A DNA stretch of 64,000 bases from Pseudomonadales bacterium (GTDB lineage: Bacteria; Pseudomonadota; Gammaproteobacteria; Pseudomonadales; Pseudohongiellaceae). Both the position numbers and the translations under genes were made by a program. The stretch is from positions 372,001 through 436,000 of the forward strand of contig JACKOH010000002.1 of assembly GCA_024234395.1 (NCBI GenBank), in the 5' to 3' direction. Positions 42,719-50,225 of the stretch are shown here, piece by piece (position 1 is the first letter of the stretch; each line of letters starts with the position of its first letter). The notes under the pieces are model-generated. The model ran no database searches and had not been told where the DNA came from. It was given only the letters and a program-made list of their open reading frames with translations.

Positions 42719-42778
42719 TCTAGTGTCCTGTCCGGTCAATTGCTAAAACTAAGGTACCTCTGATTAAACAGGCTGTTA
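42719..42778. repeat. Nested ends of three repeat families
   Basis: Within 60 bases: TAGTGTCCTGTCCGGT (element C arm) at 42721-42736, AAGGTACCTCTGATTAA (element A left end) at about 42751-42767, and ACAGGCTGTTAA (element B right end) at 42767-42778. The last piece provides the TAA stop of the TctA-TctB gene. It appears to be a site where several elements inserted or recombined and decayed. Confidence 0.65.
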
Positions 42779-44761
42779 ATTATTGAAAAAGGACTCTAGC
42801 AGGCTAGGCGGTAAAACCAGATTGGTGAAGTTGGTTATGAATATATACATACTCGATCCAACCAGGAACCCCATAGCCACAGACTGGAGAATGGCGAAAA
42901 TATTTTTTGAGGATCCTTTCATGCACCAAACTGACGTGACCAGTCCCATGGCTACGAAGAGACCTGCCAACCAACAGAAAATGCCCAACAGCAAAGTTAG
43001 TACCAGCGGTAATCGATGTCCTTGCGGAAGGACAATAAAATTCTGCATTAATTCGTTAATATTAATAGTAGTTGCGTTTGACAACATCCGACGCAACGGA
43101 ATCAAATTCAAGAATACAACGAGAAGTCCTACCATAAAACAAAGCATGATCAGCGTCTTTGCATACCAGGAGTAAGCCACTCCTCCCTGCAAGGCGATGA
43201 TTGTGAAAATTCCCACAATAAGCAAGGTGCCCAGACCAATGAGAACATCCGCAATTATCTGCTTCAGGGATTGTTCTACCCGATTGCGTTTGGTACGCAA
43301 CCAGAATATCGACCCGACAATCATTGCGAAAAGTATTACTGAAGCGATCCGCTCATGTGGAATAATCCGGTCAAATTGGACAAGCTGAACCGTCAGCACA
43401 AGATTTGTCTCAATCAGACTACCAAGGACAAAAGCAATAACGAAAGGAACACGGGGCCAATCATACATACGCCAGAAGTAACCAATGATGCCGAAACCTA
43501 TGGCAATATAGACGTCGACCAGCTGGCTTTCCAGCTGCACAACTGCGAGGACGCTGACAAACAAACAGGGCAGAGCCAGCAGATCTAGTCGTAAGTTTCT
43601 GAGCCTCGAAAGAAAAGGAGTGGCTGCGATCCCTAGGAGCGAAGTCAAGATATTGGAAAACAGCAAGGCAGCTATCAAAGTGAAAGTCAATTGCAATTGG
43701 CTGCTCAGCATTGGTATGCCAGGAACTACACCATGAACCGCAAACGCCGCTAAGAGCATGACTCCTGCTTCGCTTCCCGGCAATCCAAATGCCAGGGCTG
43801 GAAGAAGCGATCCGCCATCCTTGGCGTCCACGGCTGCCTCGGGCGCAATCAATCCTCTGATATCCCCCTTGCCAAACCTGGATCTATCTCCTCTAGCAGA
43901 CTGCACAGATTGCCCGTATGCAACAAACCCCGCAACCGTGCCACCGACGCCCGGAATCATGCCTACCAGGCATCCTATGGTGGAAGAACGCAGTACCAGC
44001 CCGGGAAACGACAGAACCGACGCTATCCCTTTACGGATCGAGTCATCCGGTGCAGTCTCATGGAGTACTGATTCTTTAAGATGTACGGTTCGCATCCAGC
44101 TAATGAGTTCGGAAATAGTAAAGACTCCGAGAAGTACAGGTATGACTCCAACCCCTCGACTTAACGCCAAAGACCCGAAATCCCAACGCGGCAATCCATT
44201 CGCAGGATCTACACCGATCATCGCGACGACCAGTCCCAGCGTGGTCATGAAACAAGCTTTTAGCGGGGAGGTTGTAGGAATCGAAATAATTGTCATTAGT
44301 CCCCAGATTCCCACGAGCAGGCGTTCAAGAGGACCGAATTCGAGCAGGAATGGACGAATCAGAGGAAGGACCGCCACCAGTAGAACGACTCCAAATATAG
44401 AACCGATAGCAGATGCCGTCGCGGCACAGGCTATCGCTGTGCGTGGATAGCCCTGCTGCGCAAGCGGATAGCCATCGAGCAATGTTGGGGTGCTTGATGC
44501 TCCGCCAGGTATATTGAACAGTATTGCAGTAATAGAGCCCATAAACGTCGCTCCACCGGTGAGAGCTCCGAATAAAAGCAGAATGGATTCCTGGTCCCAG
44601 TGCAAAGTCAGGGCCAACACCAGTGCCGTAAGGCTGGCACTGCCCACTCCAGGCAAAAATGATGTGACCATCGCCATCAAAGTGCCTGCAATCGGGATCA
44701 GTAATGTCGGCCAGGCGAACAGGTTGCTCATGCCCGATAGAAGTGCTTCCATGTAAAGCAT
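42776..44761 (-). CDS. Tripartite tricarboxylate transporter permease, TctA-TctB fusion
   Basis: A protein of 661 residues, longer than TctA alone (~500). Residues 1-500 are TctA: PIAGTLMAMVTSFLPGVGSA, GGATFMGSITAILFNIPGG and the second signature GMIPGVGGTVAGFVAYGQS, then GLIAPEAAVDAKDGGSLLPA and LPGSEAGVMLLAAFAVHG. The last ~150 residues hold four membrane spans resembling TctB, which is normally a separate gene. The complex imports carboxylates with a periplasmic TctC protein, encoded directly upstream. The start at ATG 44761 lacks a clear ribosome site; ATG 44752 is an alternative. Confidence 0.85.
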   Translation of the reverse strand: MLYMEALLSGMSNLFAWPTLLIPIAGTLMAMVTSFLPGVGSASLTALVLALTLHWDQESILLLFGALTGGATFMGSITAILFNIPGGASSTPTLLDGYPLAQQGYPRTAIACAATASAIGSIFGVVLLVAVLPLIRPFLLEFGPLERLLVGIWGLMTIISIPTTSPLKACFMTTLGLVVAMIGVDPANGLPRWDFGSLALSRGVGVIPVLLGVFTISELISWMRTVHLKESVLHETAPDDSIRKGIASVLSFPGLVLRSSTIGCLVGMIPGVGGTVAGFVAYGQSVQSARGDRSRFGKGDIRGLIAPEAAVDAKDGGSLLPALAFGLPGSEAGVMLLAAFAVHGVVPGIPMLSSQLQLTFTLIAALLFSNILTSLLGIAATPFLSRLRNLRLDLLALPCLFVSVLAVVQLESQLVDVYIAIGFGIIGYFWRMYDWPRVPFVIAFVLGSLIETNLVLTVQLVQFDRIIPHERIASVILFAMIVGSIFWLRTKRNRVEQSLKQIIADVLIGLGTLLIVGIFTIIALQGGVAYSWYAKTLIMLCFMVGLLVVFLNLIPLRRMLSNATTININELMQNFIVLPQGHRLPLVLTLLLGIFCWLAGLFVAMGLVTSVWCMKGSSKNIFAILQSVAMGFLVGSSMYIFITNFTNLVLPPSLLESFFNN

Positions 44762-44976
44762 AAGTGTTGATTTATTACCAGCTACTGGGAACCTGGGCAG
44801 CTCCTGGACGAGTGGCCTTCAGTATTTCCGGGGATATTTCGATAGGTATGAGCACAGCCGGGGACAAATAATTATCATTCATTCTGGAGACATGACTTTA
44901 TTAATGATCGGTTGATGGCATTCGCCCCACAACTTTTTTTCATTCCTGACAGGTACAAGAAGTCTCTTTTTTTTAT

Positions 44977-46020
44977 TCACTGAGATTTTTCCATGTATTT
45001 CTGGAGCAATCTCCAGTTGTCCTCTATCAACGAATCTGTTTCTGCGATCACGGAACCTAATGCAGACCCGCTCAATGGTTCGACAAGCAGATGTTGGGCA
45101 ATTGCCCGCTGTCGAAATTCCTCACTGAACATGGCTCCTTCAACCGCGTTACGGAGACATACAACCTGTTCTGAGTCCGCATTGGAGGAAATCATTACAG
45201 CACGATAGGTCTTTCCCAACTCCGAAGAAAGTCTAGCTAATATTATTCTTTCCCGTTGCTGCTCAGCAGGGAGATCGTTAGTCAGCTGTTCTACTACTCC
45301 TCCGGTACCCGCTAAGTAGGGTACGTCAGGGAAAATTGAATTCGGCCCGTCAGAAACTGAAATAAACACATTGATACCTTCTGTGCTTTCAATATAGTTA
45401 GCCATCGACACAGATGAACTGTAAATGTAATCTACATCTCGTCGCAATAATGCAAATACCTGATCTGTCGAACCTGCGTACCCTCTTACTAAATGTATAT
45501 TCCAGTCAAGAGCAAATCCCGGCAATAGAATTCTATTAAAATCAGAGTTGCTGGCCACCGCAAAAAATCTGCCTTCCGCGTCGTTGAAGTCAACATTGAC
45601 TTCGTCCCGGGTAGCCCAAACGGTCGAATCGCTGTAGAAGGAACCCAAGGGTTCAAATGAACTGATGTCTGGTGCACTGCGCCCGTAAATTTTTTCGTTA
45701 TGCAGTATCGTAGGACTGAAAAGACCAATAATCAGTTCTGAAGATCTGGCATTGGCCACGGCATTGATTCCAATCATGGCTCCCGCCCCGGGGAGGTTCC
45801 TGATTCTTACTTTCGCACCGATACTTGACTCCAGGACCGGAGCGAATACCCGGGCATAATTGTCATAACCACCACCTGCTGAATAGGGGACGACCAGGGA
45901 TATATTCCTATTGTCGAACAATGACTCACATTGTTGTGCCGAAACCGGGCCGGCGAGTCCCGAAGCTGCCCACACTGCGATTAGCACTATATTCCTTAAA
46001 ACTTCCTGAGGAAATCTCAT
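44977..46020 (-). CDS. TctC/Bug-type periplasmic solute-binding protein
   Basis: A protein of 347 residues with a signal peptide ending PVSAQ. Family landmarks: NISLVVPYSAGGGYDNYAR, VRIRNLPGAGAMIGINAVAN and SPTILHNEKIYG. Bug proteins bind carboxylates through main-chain contacts in this first region. The ATG overlaps the ATP-grasp stop by 4 bases (ATGA), and AAGGT lies upstream, so the two are translationally coupled. That coupling ties the transporter directly to the ligase gene and suggests that the imported carboxylate is the ligase substrate. Confidence 0.85.
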   Translation of the reverse strand: MRFPQEVLRNIVLIAVWAASGLAGPVSAQQCESLFDNRNISLVVPYSAGGGYDNYARVFAPVLESSIGAKVRIRNLPGAGAMIGINAVANARSSELIIGLFSPTILHNEKIYGRSAPDISSFEPLGSFYSDSTVWATRDEVNVDFNDAEGRFFAVASNSDFNRILLPGFALDWNIHLVRGYAGSTDQVFALLRRDVDYIYSSSVSMANYIESTEGINVFISVSDGPNSIFPDVPYLAGTGGVVEQLTNDLPAEQQRERIILARLSSELGKTYRAVMISSNADSEQVVCLRNAVEGAMFSEEFRQRAIAQHLLVEPLSGSALGSVIAETDSLIEDNWRLLQKYMEKSQ

Positions 46021-47891
46021 ACTGTTACCTTCGGTATTTTTGTCGGCTTTGAGACGTAATTAGCTTCCAGAAGCTTTCCACTGATATGCCCTCTCAAGAT
46101 CGGTCTGACTCGCCGCATATAAGTTTTCTCGAGTTGTCTGAGTTTATTTGGAAAACACAATCGTGCCTCATTGAAATGGTTTGTCGGTAATCCCAACTCA
46201 AAAACTTCTCCTGGTGTCATTATGATGGCAGCCTCTTTTATCTCTGGCCTGATCAATAAGGCTCGCGCTGCCAGAAAACCATCGTCAAATTCGGTTGTTG
46301 CTGGTTTTCCGTAGATCCATAATCCATTGATACACGAAACCCCGAAATGCTCCGATCCGCTGGACAATTCACAAGCCAGTCGATCCTTGTCGCTAACTGA
46401 ATCTGGACAAATAAGTAATCGCGTCGGTATCCGGTAATCTGCCCCCATTAGACGTCTCAGGACTCGATCGTATATGTGTTCGTTCCTGCTATCTCCCATC
46501 TGGGGTTTGGCATTGACTTCGCAGATCAAGGATGGAGTTTCACGCCATGATTTTTTTATGTCGTCAATGATCAGATCGATACCCGCAAAATCAAGTCCGA
46601 GCAGTCGAGCCGTATCAACTGCCAGCCTGATATTATCGGGATTGACTTCATCGAGATCCAAGTATTCGTTAGTTCCGCCCGCATTGATGTTATCCCTGCG
46701 CCGCAATCGAATGTACTGACCATCTTCAGGAACTGTCTTTTCATCCATCATTTGCTGAGAGAGCAATTCCTTCGCTTCAGTATCAAGGGTCAACTGGGTT
46801 CGACCAAAACGTCGTGATCGGCGTCGACTTTCAGCACTCTCGTTCCACAGCGCGACAAGTTCAGAGATACAATTCTCACCATTACCGGTTATGCCGCCTG
46901 CGATACGTCTCGTAACACGGATAACTTCACCTTCGTGTACGGTCAACCGGTGAGTAAAGCCACTACAAAACTTTTCTACAAGGACATAATCAGACGCGCT
47001 TCTGGCCTCATGGTAAGCACTTATTACGTTTTTTTCATTGCGAAGATCTGCATTAACACCGATTCCCCGGTCCTTATCGGCTGGCTTTACAACCACTGGA
47101 TACCCCAGCTTTTCTGCCGCCATAATTGCCTCTTCTGAAGAAGCAACGCGAATTTGTTCTGGCCCAGGCAGACCCATGGTGCGTAATAAACTCGCAGTGT
47201 GTTCTTTGTTATTGGCAATATTAAGACCAATAACAGAGGTTTTATCGGTTACCGTACTGTGAACCCAATGCGAGAAGCAACCACTACCCAATACAACTAT
47301 CTGTCGGTTAAGTCGAGTTACTGGTATGTCGAGACGATCTGCTGCCTGAAGAATCAGATGTTGATTGATTCCAGCTTCAGCAAAGATTTTCAATTTGTCA
47401 TGTATTCGATCCAGAGAATCCTGAATCTGTTCCGGGCTCGGTTCAATGTGAGAAAATTCTGTGAACGCATCCTGAACCGTGCACCTCAACCATTCCAGGG
47501 CTGCTAGGGTTGCATTGGATCTTCGAACTGGGATTGCGACATTGAACACACAGATATCTGTGCTGAGTTGTTTCTCCAAATTAACCCAGTACTTCTGCGA
47601 AATGGGAATACTCTCCTGTCTCTGAATCGATCCCAGCCAGAAAAGTATTCTTTGGATCAACCGTTCAAACACGTCACAACCTGATGGCAATTCAGGTTGG
47701 CTTTCCTTAAGGAATAGACTCAGGTGCTTTTCGAGGTGTGACATTTGGGCGTCGGTAAGCTTACTGACGTTAACTTGACCAAGCATTGTGGTCTGCCGCA
47801 ATCCGAATGCGACACCACGAAAAAGGTGCCATCGCGAATCAAAGGAGAAGTATACGTTTTCTTGACTACTCACAAAGTGTGTCCATAACAA
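46017..47891 (-). CDS. Cyanophycin-synthetase-like ATP-grasp ligase, truncated Mur domain
   Basis: A protein of about 624 residues (TTG 47891; GTG 47873 and ATG 47786 are alternatives). The N-terminus LFRGVAFGLRQTTMLGQ resembles the start of CphA. The ATP-grasp domain spans about residues 190-470: HSTVTDKTSVIGLNIANNKE, LGYPVVVKPADKDRGIGVNA, LVEKFCSGFTHRLTV, GLDFAGIDLIIDD and LICEVNAKPQMGDS with metal ligands. The last ~120 residues (CINGLWIYGK and AARALLIRPEIKEAAIIMTP) match only the middle of the Mur-ligase part; the TGTNGKTT P-loop and the final domain are missing. It is therefore a single-ATP-site carboxylate-amine ligase, not full CphA. It is the first gene of the island operon. Confidence 0.75.
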   Translation of the reverse strand: MLWTHFVSSQENVYFSFDSRWHLFRGVAFGLRQTTMLGQVNVSKLTDAQMSHLEKHLSLFLKESQPELPSGCDVFERLIQRILFWLGSIQRQESIPISQKYWVNLEKQLSTDICVFNVAIPVRRSNATLAALEWLRCTVQDAFTEFSHIEPSPEQIQDSLDRIHDKLKIFAEAGINQHLILQAADRLDIPVTRLNRQIVVLGSGCFSHWVHSTVTDKTSVIGLNIANNKEHTASLLRTMGLPGPEQIRVASSEEAIMAAEKLGYPVVVKPADKDRGIGVNADLRNEKNVISAYHEARSASDYVLVEKFCSGFTHRLTVHEGEVIRVTRRIAGGITGNGENCISELVALWNESAESRRRSRRFGRTQLTLDTEAKELLSQQMMDEKTVPEDGQYIRLRRRDNINAGGTNEYLDLDEVNPDNIRLAVDTARLLGLDFAGIDLIIDDIKKSWRETPSLICEVNAKPQMGDSRNEHIYDRVLRRLMGADYRIPTRLLICPDSVSDKDRLACELSSGSEHFGVSCINGLWIYGKPATTEFDDGFLAARALLIRPEIKEAAIIMTPGEVFELGLPTNHFNEARLCFPNKLRQLEKTYMRRVRPILRGHISGKLLEANYVSKPTKIPKVTV

Positions 47892-47902
47892 GTAATCGAA
47901 CT

Positions 47903-48170
47903 GAAGAACCTCTGATTTACACGGAACTGATTTGCGGAAGTGTGTCGGGCGCTGCGGCGAGGCGTCGTGCGCAGGTAGTGGTCTTTGCCCCTGACAGGCG
48001 CGTCACCAACGCAGCGGCGCCCGACGGGCCACGCCGAACGGTGCCTGAAGGCGAGCCCACTGCCTTCGTTGACATGCCTTGACAGGCCGACCCATGCCGG
48101 CGGCAGGCAGCCTCGTAAGTGAGCTCTTCTTCAGGCCTGTGCAATTTCATGTAATCCAAGAGTTCCTAAA
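47903..48170. repeat. Element A, copy 2
   Basis: The same orientation and order as copy 1 at 40625-40894. Left end AAGAACCTCTGATTTACAC; right end reads back TTTAGGAACTCTTGGATTAC. Stem 48043-48064 pairs with 48115-48136 (17 of 22 plus wobbles). Copy 1 has GCCTTCAG/CTGAAGGC where this copy has GCCTGAAG/CTTCAGGC: both sides changed together. A second stem, 47944-47952 with 48017-48025, is a perfect 9-mer. It ends one base before the ftsH stop codon and begins 12 bases above the ATP-grasp start. Confidence 0.85.
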
Positions 48171-50063
48171 CTACGAATCAGCGGAATTTCGTGGGGATTT
48201 CAGGGATCCCAAAATTTGTCGAATCTCCTCGTCGGACAGGGTTTCCCTTTCCTGCAGGGCGGCGGCGATGGCATCGAGTTCGTCACGATGGGCAGACAGG
48301 GTGTCGATAGTGCGCTTTTCGTTGTCGCGTACCAGCCGCGCCACTTCCGCATCGATCAGCTCGGCGGTATGTTCGCTGTAGTCCTTGTGCAGCATCATTT
48401 CCTGGCCGGGAAAGGTCTGGTCGGGATGCTCGAAGCTGAGCGGTCCGAGCCCCTCGTTCATACCCCACTCGGTGACCATGTGACGGGCCAGGGTGGTGGC
48501 CTGCTGCAGATCGTTGGAAGCCCCGGAGCTGACCTCGTCGAACACCAGTTTTTCCGCGCTGCGGCCACCCAGCATGATAGAGATACGGTCCTCCAGGTAA
48601 TGCTGCCCGTAATTCATCTTGTCTTCCCTGGGAGTCTGCTCGGTATAGCCGAGTGACAGGCCGCGCGGGATAATGCTGACCTTGCGCAGCTCGTCCGCAT
48701 AGGGCATGTGGTAAGCGGTCAGGGCGTGACCCGCCTCGTGGTAGGCGGTTCGCTTTTTCTCGTCGGCGGTCAGCAGCGATTCTCGCTTTTCGCCCAGGAT
48801 CACCTTGTCCCTGGCCCGCTCAAGGTAACTGTTGTCCACCTGTTCGCGATTTTCGCGGGCCGCCAGAAGAGCTGCCTCGTTGATCAGGTTGGCCAGATCG
48901 GCGCCGGAAAATCCCACCGTTCCCGCGGCGATGCGCTCCAGGTCGACGTCGTCCGCCATGATGACTTTCCTGGCGTGGACTTTAAGGATATCGAAGCGTG
49001 CCTGACGTTGCGGCATGTCCAACACCACCTTGCGATCAAACCGGCCCGGCCTGGTCAGCGCGGTGTCCAACACGTCAGGGCGATTGGTGGCAGCAATCAC
49101 CACGATGGCTTCGTCACCGCTAAATCCGTCCATTTCGGCGAGAATCTGGTTGAGCGTCTGCTCACGCTCGTCATTGCCCAGGCCGGCCGCGCTGCTGCGG
49201 GCGCGCCCCACCGAGTCGATCTCGTCGATAAATATCAGTGCTGGAGCGACTTCACGGGCCTGCTTGTACATATCGCGTACCCGCGAAGCGCCTACGCCCA
49301 CGAACATTTCCACGAACTCGGAACCGGTGATGCTGAAAAACGGGACGCCTGCTTCCGCGGCAGTGGCACGGGCCAGTAGCGTCTTGCCGGTACCGGGGGG
49401 ACCGATCAACAGAATACCCTTGGGTATCTTGGCGCCGATGCGGCGGTATTTATCCGGACTGCGGAGAAAATCGATCACCTCGGCAAGGTCATTCTTGGCG
49501 TGGTTCAGGCCGGCGATATCGTCATAGGTCACCTTGATCTCGTCACCACGGGTCATCCTGGCCTTGGACTTGGTGAAACCGAATACGCCACCGCCCGGAA
49601 AGCCTTTGCCTCCAGCCCGCAGCGCCCGGGATCCCAGCATAAAAATGCCGATCAGCAACAACCATGGCAACAGGTTGATCAGCAGCAGTGTCCATACCGA
49701 TTGTTGATCGGAACTGACCCGTACCTCTACGTCCTGTTGATCCAGCAGCGGGAACAGGTCACTGTCTTCCAGGGGCGGAAAGGTGGTGATGAAAGTGGTG
49801 TGGTCATTCACGGAGGTCCGGTACGTGCCTTCGATTCGATCGCCGCGGATATTGACGCTGGCGATCTCGTCATTGCGGAGACGATCCTTAAATTCCGAAT
49901 AGGCGATATCGGCCCGCTCCTGACCGCTCCTCTCAAAAAAGGATATCAGGGTAAAAAACAACAGCAGGATGATGAAAATATCCGTCCACCGGTGCAAACG
50001 GTGAGGATTAGAGGGCGGCGGTGTCCCGGATTGTTTCTGCTGGTCCTGTCTTGTATCCGGCAT
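48171..50063 (-). CDS. ftsH: ATP-dependent zinc metalloprotease FtsH
   Basis: A protein of 630 residues with all landmarks of the membrane AAA protease: two N-terminal membrane segments (about residues 28-42 and 130-146), Walker A GPPGTGKT, Walker B ALIFIDEIDSVGRAR, arginine finger region RPGRFDRKVVLD and the zinc site HEAGHALTAYH with the distal Asp region. It degrades damaged or unassembled membrane proteins and regulators. In most gammaproteobacteria the main ftsH follows rlmE; here neighbours are element A and a TonB receptor gene, so it may be an additional copy. The C-terminus ends just inside the repeat boundary (SPRNSADS). Confidence 0.95.
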   Translation of the reverse strand: MPDTRQDQQKQSGTPPPSNPHRLHRWTDIFIILLLFFTLISFFERSGQERADIAYSEFKDRLRNDEIASVNIRGDRIEGTYRTSVNDHTTFITTFPPLEDSDLFPLLDQQDVEVRVSSDQQSVWTLLLINLLPWLLLIGIFMLGSRALRAGGKGFPGGGVFGFTKSKARMTRGDEIKVTYDDIAGLNHAKNDLAEVIDFLRSPDKYRRIGAKIPKGILLIGPPGTGKTLLARATAAEAGVPFFSITGSEFVEMFVGVGASRVRDMYKQAREVAPALIFIDEIDSVGRARSSAAGLGNDEREQTLNQILAEMDGFSGDEAIVVIAATNRPDVLDTALTRPGRFDRKVVLDMPQRQARFDILKVHARKVIMADDVDLERIAAGTVGFSGADLANLINEAALLAARENREQVDNSYLERARDKVILGEKRESLLTADEKKRTAYHEAGHALTAYHMPYADELRKVSIIPRGLSLGYTEQTPREDKMNYGQHYLEDRISIMLGGRSAEKLVFDEVSSGASNDLQQATTLARHMVTEWGMNEGLGPLSFEHPDQTFPGQEMMLHKDYSEHTAELIDAEVARLVRDNEKRTIDTLSAHRDELDAIAAALQERETLSDEEIRQILGSLKSPRNSADS

Positions 50064-50225
50064 AGTTCAGAGTTTCATGGCTTGGGCTTGAACGCTGAAT
50101 GAGCATAAACAGTCTCATCCTGACTGTCCACTCAGGCCGACTCACAGCAGGCTTGATCTAGTCGACCAGCGGGGAGTATCCTGATTCGGCAAGAGTCCTG
50201 GACTTTGGTCAATAAAAGAAAAATA

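Noticed and set aside
41652..47891. Island operon as an anti-phage defence system
   Set aside because: The genes are a solute transporter, a peptide-type ligase and a methyltransferase; no nuclease, toxin, sensor or membrane-disrupting effector is present.
40625..48170. Element A pair as att sites of an integrative element
   Set aside because: No integrase or tRNA gene is present between or beside the copies, and the copies have their own terminal inverted repeats.
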